From: UBA6814 sp040753075 | GTDB taxonomy: Bacteria > Desulfobacterota > Desulfovibrionia > Desulfovibrionales > Desulfovibrionaceae | NCBI GenBank assembly: GCA_040753075.1 | Contig: JBFMHA010000053.1 | Location: forward strand, 1-25,342 | DNA: 25,342 bases | Reading direction: 5' to 3' | Part shown: positions 1 through 9,052 of the stretch, piece after piece | How positions within the stretch are numbered: position 1 is the stretch's first letter | Layout: the number at the start of each line of letters is the position of its first letter | Translations under genes and position numbers: made by a program | Notes under the pieces: generated by a model | Database searches by the model: none | What the model saw: only the letters and a program-made list of their open reading frames with translations | Told to the model about the DNA's origin: nothing

Positions 1-954
1 GGCCCGGGCCGTGGCGTTGGCCGCGGCGTGAGCCTCCGGGCCCGCGGGATCGGCCGGGGCCTGTGCCTGGGTGGCGTTGTCCGCGGGCGGGGACAGGGGC
101 AGGTCTTCGGGCTCCTCCTCGGGCTCCGCCCCCGGGACGCGGGTGAAGAGCAGGACCTCCTCCAGGGAGTTGAAGTCCACCAGGGGCCGGGCCCGCACCG
201 TGAGGAACAGGGAGATGTCCGAACGCTCGATGCCGGTGACCTCGGCCACGGGCAGCCCCTTGGGAAAGATTCCGGCCAGGCCCGAGGTGACCAGGACCTC
301 GCCCACGTCCAGGGGGGCGTTCAGGGGCACGTAGCGCACCTCCAGCTCCTCGCCCGCGCCCTGGCCGGAGAGGATGCCGGTGGTGCGGCGCTCGCGGCTG
401 ACCACCGGGATCTTGCTGTTGGGGTCGGAGACCAGGAGCACGGTGGAGGCCTGCATGGCCGCGCGCAGCACCCGGCCGGCCACCCCGCCGGGAGTGCCCA
501 CCGGCGCGTTCACCTTCACGTCGTCCAGCGAGCCCTTGTCGATGAGCACCGTGTCCAGCGCCCCGGCCGGGCCCAGACGGTGGGCGATGACCCGGGCCCC
601 CTGCACCGTCCAGGCCCTGGGCGGCGAATAGCTCAGGAGCTTGCGCAGCCGGACCGCCTCGGCCGAGTCCTCGCGCAGGGCGGCCAACTCCAGGGAAAGC
701 CGGTCCACCTGCTCGGCCAGGCGGCGGTTCTCCTGCTGCACGTCCACCAGATGGAAATAGTCGTCCCACACCCGGGTGGACTTGTCCGCGACCCACTTGC
801 CCGGACGAAGCACCCAGGAGACGAACTCCAGCCCGGTGTTGGCGGCCAGGGAGTCCAGCACCCCGGTGCGCAGGTTCCAGGTATAGAGGGTAAGGTAAAG
901 CGACGCGGACAGGATGAGGAAGAAGACCGCGCCCTTCTTGGACAGGAGGCTAAT
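1..954 (-). CDS. mreC: Rod shape-determining protein MreC (3' end outside window)
   Basis: MreC is the bitopic periplasmic scaffold that links MreB filaments to the wall-elongation machinery. The reading frame stays open for 318 codons to the window edge. It shows a short basic N-terminus, one membrane segment (about residues 6-28), a coiled-coil-prone stretch with repeated Leu, Glu and Arg (about 65-100), the beta-rich MreC core, and the family's C-terminal pattern VDFNSLEEVLLFTR near residues 259-272. An Ala/Pro/Glu-rich tail follows and has no stop in the window, so the protein is longer than a minimal MreC. There is no ATG, GTG or TTG before the membrane segment. The first possible codon after the upstream stop is ATT at 952-954, which shares one base with the mreB stop and lies 8 bases after a perfect AAGGAGGT. 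I infer ATT initiation coupled to mreB. CTG at 943-945 is the alternative. Confidence 0.85.
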   Translation of the reverse strand, partial: MSLLSKKGAVFFLILSASLYLTLYTWNLRTGVLDSLAANTGLEFVSWVLRPGKWVADKSTRVWDDYFHLVDVQQENRRLAEQVDRLSLELAALREDSAEAVRLRKLLSYSPPRAWTVQGARVIAHRLGPAGALDTVLIDKGSLDDVKVNAPVGTPGGVAGRVLRAAMQASTVLLVSDPNSKIPVVSRERRTTGILSGQGAGEELEVRYVPLNAPLDVGEVLVTSGLAGIFPKGLPVAEVTGIERSDISLFLTVRARPLVDFNSLEEVLLFTRVPGAEPEEEPEDLPLSPPADNATQAQAPADPAGPEAHAAANATARA

Positions 955-1990
955 CTATCGTTACCTCCTTGAGCACGTCCAGATTGTCCAGGGCCTTGCC
1001 CGAGCCGAGCACGACCGTGGACAGGGGGTCGTCCACCACGGTGATGGGCAGCCCGGTCTCCTCCCTCAGAAGCTGGTCCAGGCCCTTGAGCAGCGCGCCG
1101 CCTCCGGTGAGCACGATGCCCCGGTCCACGATGTCCGCGGCCAGCTCCGGCGGAGTCTGCTCCAGGGCGATGCGCACCGCCTGCACGATGGCGTCCACCT
1201 GCTCGGAGATGGCCTTGCGCACCTCCTCGGAGGTGATGGTGATGTTCTGGGGGATGCCCGAGACCAGGTCCCGGCCCTTGACGCTCATCTCCACCTCGCA
1301 GGCCCCGGGATAGGCGCTGCCCGACTGCATCTTGATGGCCTCGGCCGTGGATTCGCCGATGAGCATGTTGTACTTGCGCTTGACGTACTGCATGATGGCC
1401 TCGTCCATCTTGTCCCCGCCCACGCGGACCGACTTGGAGTAGACGATGCCCGAAAGGGAGATGACCGCCACCTCGGTGGTGCCGCCGCCGATGTCCACCA
1501 CCATGTTGGAGGTGGGCTCGGTGATGGGCAGGTTGGCCCCGATGGCCGCGGCCATGGGCTCCTCGATGAGGTAGACCTCGCGCGCGCCGGCGCTCTCCGC
1601 CGACTCCTTCACCGCCCGCTTCTCCACCTGGGTGATGCCGGTGGGCACGCAGATGATGATGCGCGGCCGCACCAGGCGGCGGGAGTTGTGCACCTTGGAG
1701 ATGAAGTGCCGGAGCATGGCCTCGGTGATCTCGAAGTCGGCGATGACGCCGTCCTTCATGGGCCGGATGGCCACGATGTTGGCCGGGGTGCGGCCCAGCA
1801 TCTGCTTGGCCTCCACGCCGACGGCCAGGACCTTCTTCACGCCCTTGGCGTCCTGCTTCACCGCCACCACCGAGGGCTCGCGCAGCACGATGCCCTGGCC
1901 CTTGACGTAGACGCAGGTGTTGGCGGTGCCCAGGTCGATGGCCAGGTCGTTGGAGAAGAACCCGAGCAGGGTGTCGAAAATTCTGGACAT
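950..1990 (-). CDS. mreB: Rod shape-determining protein MreB
   Basis: Actin-like ATPase that forms membrane-associated filaments and directs lateral wall synthesis. At 346 residues it has the usual family length. Visible signatures are phosphate-1 loop DLGTANTCVY, phosphate-2 loop DIGGGTTEVAV and the adenosine motif LTGGGALLKGL. The start at 1990 gives the classical N-terminus MSRIFDTLLGFF and is preceded by AGAGGA at good spacing; an in-frame ATG 48 bases further upstream would add unrelated residues and is rejected. mreC follows in a one-base stop/start overlap, so the two genes form one transcript. The gene diverges from the radical SAM gene at 2067, and an exact TTGACA on this strand (2061-2066) is a candidate -35 box, although no good -10 is visible. 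Confidence 0.97.
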   Translation of the reverse strand: MSRIFDTLLGFFSNDLAIDLGTANTCVYVKGQGIVLREPSVVAVKQDAKGVKKVLAVGVEAKQMLGRTPANIVAIRPMKDGVIADFEITEAMLRHFISKVHNSRRLVRPRIIICVPTGITQVEKRAVKESAESAGAREVYLIEEPMAAAIGANLPITEPTSNMVVDIGGGTTEVAVISLSGIVYSKSVRVGGDKMDEAIMQYVKRKYNMLIGESTAEAIKMQSGSAYPGACEVEMSVKGRDLVSGIPQNITITSEEVRKAISEQVDAIVQAVRIALEQTPPELAADIVDRGIVLTGGGALLKGLDQLLREETGLPITVVDDPLSTVVLGSGKALDNLDVLKEVTID

Positions 1991-2026
1991 GGGAATCCTC
2001 TTGCGCAACCATGCGCCAGATGCAGA

Positions 2027-2049
2027 TTGAACGGCCAAAGTTTGTTCAA
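2027..2049. repeat. Inverted repeat in the mreB / radical SAM divergent region
   Basis: Perfect six-base arms TTGAAC (2027-2032) and GTTCAA (2044-2049) are separated by 11 bases in the 76-base divergent intergenic region. Spacing near two helical turns would suit a dimeric regulator, but arms this short can occur by chance. Function is inferred only. Confidence 0.3.
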
Positions 2050-2066
2050 ACCGCGTACATTGTCAA

Positions 2067-3047
2067 ATGAAAAATACCTCGGCCGGACGCGGCTCTCGGC
2101 GTCCGGACCCGCCTGAAGAACCCCGCCTCAACCGCCTGGCCGGCCACCTTCGCCGCCGCTTCGGCCGCACCCTGCGCAAGGTCCCCCTGGACGCCGGGTT
2201 CTCCTGCCCCAACCGGGACGGGACCCTGTCCCGGGCCGGCTGCGCCTTCTGCAACGCGCGCGGCTCCGGCACCGGACTCTTCGCCCGGGGGCTCTCCCTG
2301 GCGCAGCAGTGGGAGCGGCTGCGCGGCCCCGACCCCAAGCGGCCCGGCCTGGCCTATCTCCAGGCCTTTTCCAACACCTACGGACCCGCAGAGCGGCTGG
2401 CCCGGGTCCTGGACGAGATCGCCGCCCTGCCCGGCCTGGCCGGGCTGTGCCTCGGCGCCCGGCCCGACTGCCTGGACCGGGCCAAGCTCGAACTCCTGGC
2501 CGGATTCCGGGAGCGGCTGCGCTCGCCCGAGCTGCCCGAGCCCGAGCTCTGGCTGGAGTTGGGCCTGCAGAGCGCCCACGACGCCACGCTCGCGCGCATC
2601 AACCGCGGCCACGACGCGGCCTGCTTTGCGGATGCGGCGCGGGCCGCGGCCGGGCTGGGCATCCCGGTCTGCGCCCACCTCGTCCTGGGCCTGCCCGGCG
2701 AGGGGCTGCCGCACTTCCTGCAAACCGTGGATTTTGTCAATGGGCTCCCCGTGGCCGGGGTCAAGCTGCACAACCTGTACGTGGCCGAAGCAACCGCCCT
2801 GGCCGCCCTCTGGCGGGCGGGGGGCCTCCTCCCGCCCACCCGCGAAGATTATTTGGACTGGCTCTGCGCCCTGCTCCCCCGCCTGCGCCCCGACCTGGTC
2901 ATCCACCGCCTCGTCGCCGACCCCGCCCCGGGCGAACTCCTGGCCCCGGACTGGGCCGGGGACAAAAGGACCACCCTGGACATGCTGGAGAAGATGTTGG
3001 AAGAAAGGGACATCCGCCAGGGGGGAGGAACTGATGCCCGAGCGTGA
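2067..3047 (+). CDS. Radical SAM protein, YhcC/TIGR01212 family
   Basis: A 326-residue member of the YhcC-type radical SAM family, which is related to the Elp3 radical SAM fold; its substrate is not firmly known. The cluster-binding cysteines follow the family pattern CPNRDGTLSRAGCAFC (Cys47, Cys59, Cys62; CX11CX2C). Further family blocks visible are AFSNTYGP, GLCLGARPDCLD, LELGLQSAHDATLARINRGHD (in part), HLVLGLPGEG, and the C-terminal IHRLVADPAPGELLAPDW. The ATG at 2067 is the only ATG, GTG or TTG before the conserved core, yet it has no Shine-Dalgarno sequence. A TACATT at 2056-2061 could be a -10 box for a nearly leaderless transcript. The last 14 bases overlap the next gene, so the two are likely co-translated. 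Confidence 0.9.
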   Translation: MKNTSAGRGSRRPDPPEEPRLNRLAGHLRRRFGRTLRKVPLDAGFSCPNRDGTLSRAGCAFCNARGSGTGLFARGLSLAQQWERLRGPDPKRPGLAYLQAFSNTYGPAERLARVLDEIAALPGLAGLCLGARPDCLDRAKLELLAGFRERLRSPELPEPELWLELGLQSAHDATLARINRGHDAACFADAARAAAGLGIPVCAHLVLGLPGEGLPHFLQTVDFVNGLPVAGVKLHNLYVAEATALAALWRAGGLLPPTREDYLDWLCALLPRLRPDLVIHRLVADPAPGELLAPDWAGDKRTTLDMLEKMLEERDIRQGGGTDARA

Positions 3048-3582
3048 GTTCGCCAGACGGCCCAGCCGATACTATGCCGCCGCCGCGGTGTTCGGGCTCT
3101 TGTGCCTGGGGACCCTGGCCGTGGCGGCCAACGGGCTCGTCCACAATCCGGTGCTGGCCCTGGCGGGCCTGCCGGTGCTGCCCAGCCTGACGGCCTTCGC
3201 CCTGGGCTTCCTGAGCCTGGCCCGCGACCCCATGCCCGGGCTCATCCTCCTGGACCAGGGCCTCTACGACAACGCCTTCCTGTTCCCGGCCGGGGCCGTG
3301 GCCTGGGAGGACGTGGCGGCCTGCACCCTGCGGGTCAAGGACGCCCCGGCCGAAGCGCAGGACGGACGGCCCAGGCCCCAGAACCGCACCCTGCTCCTCA
3401 CCCTGCGCGACCCCGCGGCCTTTTTCGCGGCCCTGCCCCCGGCCACCCGCCTGGGCCGCACCCTGACCCTCTTCGCCCTGCGCCGGACCATCGCCATCCC
3501 GGAAGGCTTCCTGGCCGCGGACCTGGAGGAGGTGCGCGCCGCCATCCAGGCCCGACTCGACGAGCGCCCGCCGGTGCAGTAG
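3034..3582 (+). CDS. Small two-helix membrane protein with PH-like domain (resembles STM3941 family)
   Basis: A 182-residue protein of unknown function. Two hydrophobic segments (about residues 10-32 and 37-58) form an N-terminal hairpin. A soluble domain follows, containing GLILLDQGLYDNAFLFPAGAV, with the W-E-D motif directly after it. That arrangement (a 'glycine, Ile/Leu, Asp-Asn, then Gly..W.D' block) resembles bacterial PH-like membrane proteins of the STM3941 type; this assignment rests on pattern memory. The start at 3034 is chosen because a G-rich GGGGGAGGA Shine-Dalgarno (3021-3029) sits just upstream and the protein would otherwise run into the overlapped radical SAM frame. It overlaps the previous gene by 14 bases and is 22 bases from the alkyltransferase gene, so all three probably form one operon. 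Confidence 0.75.
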   Translation: MPEREFARRPSRYYAAAAVFGLLCLGTLAVAANGLVHNPVLALAGLPVLPSLTAFALGFLSLARDPMPGLILLDQGLYDNAFLFPAGAVAWEDVAACTLRVKDAPAEAQDGRPRPQNRTLLLTLRDPAAFFAALPPATRLGRTLTLFALRRTIAIPEGFLAADLEEVRAAIQARLDERPPVQ

Positions 3583-3604
3583 ACTGCACGTCCGGAGGAC
3601 CGCC

Positions 3605-4087
3605 ATGCCCCTGCCCGACGCCGAACTCGTCATCGCCGGCCGCCTGGCCCTGGAACTGACCTGGAAGGACGGAAAGCTCGCCTCCCTGACCCTGTCCTGG
3701 TCCGACGGCCTCACCCCCTCCCCGGCCCCCTCGCCCGGCGCGCGCGCCCTGGCCGCGGCCCTGGAGAAGTACGTGGCGGGCGAGGTCCCGCTGTGGCCCT
3801 CCCTGCCCCTGGATTTCTCCGGGCTCTCCCCCTTCGCCCGGGACGTGCTCACCGCCCTGCGCGACGGGGTGCCGCACGGCGCCACCGTGAGCTACGGCAA
3901 CCTGGCCCGCATGGCCGGACACCCCGGCGCGGCCCGCGCCGTGGGCCGGGTCATGGGGTCCAATCCCTGGCCCCTCCTGGCGCCCTGCCACCGGGTGGTC
4001 GGGTCCGACGGGTCCCTGGTGGGCTTCGGAGGCTGCGGCCTTCCCATGAAAAAGTACCTGCTGCAGCTGGAAAGCGCACGGCCCTAG
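3605..4087 (+). CDS. ogt: Methylated-DNA--protein-cysteine methyltransferase
   Basis: Suicide repair enzyme that transfers an alkyl group from O6-alkylguanine in DNA to its own cysteine. The 160-residue protein carries the active-site signature PCHRV (acceptor Cys128) after a helix-turn-helix containing Arg111, which matches the arginine-finger position of the family (A-R-A-V-G). The start is supported by GGAGG at 3594-3598. The N-terminal about 70 residues form the usual variable alpha/beta domain, and there is no Ada regulatory domain, so it is an Ogt/MGMT-type enzyme. It is the last gene of the cluster with the radical SAM and PH-like genes; a hairpin followed by eight T residues lies about 100 bases downstream. 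Confidence 0.95.
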   Translation: MPLPDAELVIAGRLALELTWKDGKLASLTLSWSDGLTPSPAPSPGARALAAALEKYVAGEVPLWPSLPLDFSGLSPFARDVLTALRDGVPHGATVSYGNLARMAGHPGAARAVGRVMGSNPWPLLAPCHRVVGSDGSLVGFGGCGLPMKKYLLQLESARP

Positions 4088-4189
4088 AGCCGCGCCACTC
4101 AAGGCCTGGGCCGCCCCGCGCCTCAGGACCCGCTCCAGACGGGACCCCACAGCCGCCCCGACTGAAAACACTGGAAAAATCCGGCAACG

Positions 4190-4224
4190 TAGGGTAACGC
4201 ATACGCGGCCCTATCCTTTTTTTT
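4190..4224 (+). terminator. Hairpin with T8 tract between ogt and the diguanylate cyclase
   Basis: TAGGG (4190-4194) pairs with CCCTA (4209-4213), with an inner CGC/GCG pair enclosing ATAC, followed by TCC and eight T residues (4217-4224). It reads as an intrinsic terminator for the upstream cluster. It stands only 32 bases before the diguanylate cyclase start, so it could also act as an attenuator in that gene's leader if its promoter is further upstream. Confidence 0.5.
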
Positions 4225-4255
4225 CGCCCAACCCCGAACCCGCTGGGGAGCGACC

Positions 4256-6661
4256 ATGCCCGAAAAAGAGCTTGCAGCACCGAAGGTGGCGCCCAAGAAG
4301 ACCAAGTCCGGCCTCCTTTCCTCTCCGCGCTGGTCCCGCCTCGTCGACCCACGAAAGTGGAGCCTCAAGGGCCGCTTCCTCTACCTCACCGGCGCCCTGC
4401 TGGCCCTGGGCTGCGTGAGCCTGGTGGGCTTCATGCTCTTCGTCCTGGGCCGCAGCGTGGAGAACAACGCCGCCAACCTCCTGGGACTGGCCCGCAACCA
4501 GGTGCAGGGGGAGCTGAAACGCCAGGAGGAGCTCACCCTGTCCGTGGCCCTGGCCGCGGCCTCAATGCCGGCGCTCCAGTCCGCCCTGGCCGGCGCCCCC
4601 GGGCCCACCCTGCAGGAGATCGTCCTGCCCTTCCTGGGCAGCGTGCGGCGCGGCGCGGGCCTGCACAACCTGGACATGGAGATCTACGGCGCGGACACCA
4701 AGCCCCGGCTGCACACCGGGACGGAATACGGCCACGGCAACAGCGCCACCCTGGCGGGCAAGGCCCTGACCGGCAAGAGCCCGGTGCTGGGCCTGGACCT
4801 GTCCGTGGGCGAGCCCCAGATCAAGGCCGCGGCCCCGGTGTCCCGCAACGACGAGGTCCTGGGGGTGGCCGTGCTGTCCATGCCCCTGGCCTCGGCCCTG
4901 GCCAACGCCGCCCTGTCCCCGGAGTTCGGCGCGTCCATCCTGGCCCCCAAGGCGGACGGGTCCTGGGCCGTGCTGGCCGAGCGCGGGGCGGCCGCCCCCC
5001 CCAACGCTTCGGAACTGGCCGACACCCTGGGAACGGGCTGCGGGCCGGGCGACAACTTCGTCCTGGCCGCGCCCCTGTCCGGCGAAGGGGCCTCGGCCCG
5101 GCTGCGCCTGCTCCTCACCTACGACGCCACGGCCCCGCAGGAGGCCAAGTGGAGCCAGGTGCTGCTCTTCGGCTGGATCTTCGTCTCCGGCGCGGCGGCC
5201 CTGTGGTTCTTCCTCTACCTGAACGTGGCCCGCATGGAGCAGTTCCTGCGCCGGCTCAAGAAGATCCTCATCTCGTCCCACTCCAACTATTTCGCCGAGC
5301 GCTTCGAGTCCGACCACGTGCACTGCCTGGACATCATGCACTGCCACAACGAGGAGTGCCCGGTGTACCAGCACCCCGGGCTCATCTGCTACCTGGAGAC
5401 CGGGTCCGAGGCCATCTCGCCCCTGTGGCGCAACACCTGCATCTACCTGAACAAGTACGAGGAATGCCGGAAGTGCCCGGTGTTCCAGGCCCGGGTGGGA
5501 GACGAACTGGCCGAGATGCGCAACGTGGTGAACACCATGATGCGGCTGTGGTCCTCCTTCCTCTCCCGGGTGGGGCACCTGCTCTCCTACGTGCTGCGCT
5601 CCCAGGAGCAGATCGGCCGGATGCCCTCCCTGGACGAGATATCCACCCACCTGGAGCAGATGGCCAAGCTCACCTTCTTCTCCCGCGACGTGCAGGGCGT
5701 GCTGGACAAGGAGGAGGTGTACTCCCAGCTCTCCCACGTGTTCGAGGGCCACTTCAGCCTGCCCCGCTTCGTGATCTTCGAGGTGGACCACGACGCGGAC
5801 CGCATGGTCCTGGCCAAGGACGCGGCCCAGGGGGAGGCCCTGTGCAAGCACAAGGTGCTCGTCACCGCCGAGGTCTGCCGGGCCCGCCGGGCGGCCGAGG
5901 ACGTGGTGTCCTTCTACAACCCGGTGCTGTGCCCGCACTTCAACTGCGACCTGGACCGGGACGTGCGCTGCTGCATGCCCCTGGTCATGAGCGGCAAGGT
6001 GGGCGCGGTGTTCTCCTTCCTGGCCCCGCGCCGGGACTGGGAGAAGGTCCGGACCCAGATCCCGGTCATGCGCAAGTACCTGGACGAGGCCGCGCCGGTG
6101 CTCTCCTCCCTGGCCCTGCTCGCCCTGTCCAAGGACCAGGCCCTGCGCGACCCGCTCACCCGCTGCCACAACCGCCGCTTCCTGGACGAGTTCATCACCA
6201 AGTACGAGCCCCTGTCCGACCGCGACGAGCGCAAGACCGGCCTGCTCATGGCCGACCTGGACTTCTTCAAGCAGGTCAACGACGAGTACGGCCACCAGGC
6301 CGGGGACGCGGTGCTGCAGCAGGTGGTGCAGATCATCCAGACCGTCATCCGCAAGACCGACCTGCTCATCCGCTACGGCGGCGAGGAGTTCCTGGTCCTC
6401 CTGCAGAGCGTGGAGGCGTCGGCCTCGGAGGCGGTGGCCGAGAAGATCCGGGCTGCGGTGGACGGGTACGGCTTCGCCCTGCCCTCGGGGGCCTCCATCC
6501 ACAAGACCATCTCCATCGGCGTGGCCGAATTCCCGGAGGATGCGTCGGCCATGTACAAGGCCATCAAGTTCGCGGACGTGGCCCTGTACGAGGCCAAGCG
6601 CAGCGGCCGCAACCGGGTGGCGCGCTTCAAGCCGGAGATGTGGACCGAGGAAGGCTACTAG
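4256..6661 (+). CDS. Membrane diguanylate cyclase with cysteine-cluster, GAF and GGDEF domains
   Basis: Makes cyclic di-GMP from GTP. Order in the 801-residue protein: cytoplasmic tail; membrane helix 1 (about 41-64); periplasmic sensor region (about 65-298); helix 2 (about 302-323); a cysteine cluster (Cys357, 363, 368, 378, 395, 404, 407) ending in CRKCPVF; a linker helix; a GAF-like domain (about 455-620) with additional cysteines; and a C-terminal GGDEF domain. The catalytic motif is GGEEF (708-712). The inhibitory site RKTD (699-702) is exactly five residues before it, so product feedback is expected. The cysteine pattern resembles the two-CW arrangement seen in related bacteria but with Leu and Tyr in place of Trp, which suggests a metal- or redox-sensing module (inferred). 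GGGGAG precedes the start. The 3' end faces hflX across only three bases. Confidence 0.93.
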   Translation: MPEKELAAPKVAPKKTKSGLLSSPRWSRLVDPRKWSLKGRFLYLTGALLALGCVSLVGFMLFVLGRSVENNAANLLGLARNQVQGELKRQEELTLSVALAAASMPALQSALAGAPGPTLQEIVLPFLGSVRRGAGLHNLDMEIYGADTKPRLHTGTEYGHGNSATLAGKALTGKSPVLGLDLSVGEPQIKAAAPVSRNDEVLGVAVLSMPLASALANAALSPEFGASILAPKADGSWAVLAERGAAAPPNASELADTLGTGCGPGDNFVLAAPLSGEGASARLRLLLTYDATAPQEAKWSQVLLFGWIFVSGAAALWFFLYLNVARMEQFLRRLKKILISSHSNYFAERFESDHVHCLDIMHCHNEECPVYQHPGLICYLETGSEAISPLWRNTCIYLNKYEECRKCPVFQARVGDELAEMRNVVNTMMRLWSSFLSRVGHLLSYVLRSQEQIGRMPSLDEISTHLEQMAKLTFFSRDVQGVLDKEEVYSQLSHVFEGHFSLPRFVIFEVDHDADRMVLAKDAAQGEALCKHKVLVTAEVCRARRAAEDVVSFYNPVLCPHFNCDLDRDVRCCMPLVMSGKVGAVFSFLAPRRDWEKVRTQIPVMRKYLDEAAPVLSSLALLALSKDQALRDPLTRCHNRRFLDEFITKYEPLSDRDERKTGLLMADLDFFKQVNDEYGHQAGDAVLQQVVQIIQTVIRKTDLLIRYGGEEFLVLLQSVEASASEAVAEKIRAAVDGYGFALPSGASIHKTISIGVAEFPEDASAMYKAIKFADVALYEAKRSGRNRVARFKPEMWTEEGY

Positions 6662-6664
6662 GGC

Positions 6665-8263
<1,599 letters not shown>

Positions 8264-8378
8264 GAGGCCCTGGGCCGGGTAGCGCCGGGTGTACAGGCGC
8301 TCCAGCGCCTTCAGGTGGCTCGCCTTGAGCCCCTGGGTGTTGCCCTTGATCTTCTCGGAGATGGGAGGCCCCCCGGGT

Positions 8379-8720
8379 TCAGTCTTTCAATTCGTGCAAT
8401 ACCCTGGCCTTAGCAAGGAGGTCGGGCGCCTCTTGTACGGCCACGTCCCAGAGCACGTCTACGTCGAGTTCGAAGCGCCGGTGGGCAATGACGTTGCGCA
8501 GCCCCTTGATGTTGACCCAATCAATATCCGGGGCGTGAGCCTTCACATGGTCGGGAATGTGCGCAGCTGCTTCACCGATCACTTCCAGGTTTCGCACCAC
8601 CGCATCGTGCGGCATTGCGTCTCTGACAAGGGCCTACACGTCCTTTTCCTGGAGAAAGGCCGTGATCTTCTCGCAGGACTCGATGAGATCATCCAGACAG
8701 AGCCGCCAGTCACGCGACAT
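8379..8720 (-). pseudogene. HEPN-family (DUF86) toxin interrupted by an in-frame amber codon
   Basis: HEPN toxins of the MNT/HEPN pair are RNases. The reading frame starts MSRDWRLCLDDLIESCEKI, overlaps the end of the MNT antitoxin gene by 11 bases, and hits TAG at codon 29 (8634-8636). The same frame then continues without any indel through DAVVRNLEVIGEAAAHIP to the catalytic RNVIAH (R-X4-H: Arg75, His80 if the amber is counted) and stops at 8379. Aligned against typical family members, the amber occupies a single ordinary residue position, as a CAG or GAG to TAG change would produce. Restart at ATG 8615 would lose the first helix. I call it a pseudogene. UAG is a normal stop elsewhere here (mreB, ogt, the cyclase, hflX, purH, lutC), which argues against amber readthrough. 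Confidence 0.75.
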
Positions 8721-9000
8721 ACACCGCCTCGCGCTCCACGCGCTCCTTGATCCGGGGCTTGAGGCTGCGGGGGGTGGCCAAGTCCGCCGGGCGGCCAAAG
8801 ATATCCTCCAAGTAACGCTTGAGGCCCATATATCCCTTGAAGGCGGGCCGATCCGCGAACTCCACCAGCACGTCCACGTCGCTGTCCGGCCGAGCCTCGT
8901 CCCGGGCCAGGGAGCCAAACAGGGCCAGGCGCTTCACTCCGCGGGCCGCAAGGTCCGCATGGTGTCGCCGCAAGGTCTCCAGGGCCTGGTCGCGTTGCAT
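8710..9000 (-). CDS. mntA: MNT-type nucleotidyltransferase antitoxin
   Basis: A 96-residue minimal nucleotidyltransferase of the MNT/HEPN toxin-antitoxin class; in studied pairs it inactivates the HEPN RNase by AMP transfer. The nucleotide-binding signature GSLARDEARPDSDVDVLVEF spans about residues 29-48, with Gly29-Ser30 and metal-binding Asp41 and Asp43. AGGAGG stands 10 bases before the ATG. It precedes and overlaps the HEPN frame, the standard order. It has its own promoter directly after the purH stop. Its partner is broken by an amber codon, so the antitoxin now appears unpaired unless readthrough or internal initiation yields toxin. Confidence 0.85.
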   Translation of the reverse strand: MQRDQALETLRRHHADLAARGVKRLALFGSLARDEARPDSDVDVLVEFADRPAFKGYMGLKRYLEDIFGRPADLATPRSLKPRIKERVEREAVYVA

Positions 9001-9021
9001 GGCCTTTCGCCTCCTGCGGCC

Positions 9022-9049
9022 AAAATAGATATCCAGACGAAAATGTCCA
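9022..9049 (-). promoter_or_regulatory. Sigma-70-like promoter of the MNT/HEPN module
   Basis: Reading the minus strand, TGGACA (9044-9049; five of six to TTGACA) is followed after 16 bases by TATTTT (9022-9027; four of six to TATAAT). It sits between the purH stop and the MNT ribosome-binding site, which suits an acquired cassette carrying its own promoter. It may now also drive hflX. Confidence 0.5.
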
Positions 9050-9052
9050 GCC

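Noticed and set aside
28..972. Long plus-strand frame opposite mreC (314 codons)
   Set aside because: Low-complexity Gly/His/Arg translation antisense to a clear MreC frame; typical of GC-rich DNA.
8634..8636. Programmed amber readthrough (pyrrolysine-like) in the HEPN gene
   Set aside because: UAG ends many genes in this window and no suppressor tRNA is visible, so a simple nonsense mutation is more economical.
8634..8918. Frame that ends with the first 28 HEPN residues as a separate 94-residue gene
   Set aside because: Its first two thirds are the MNT gene read in another frame; only the last 28 residues are HEPN, starting at 8720.
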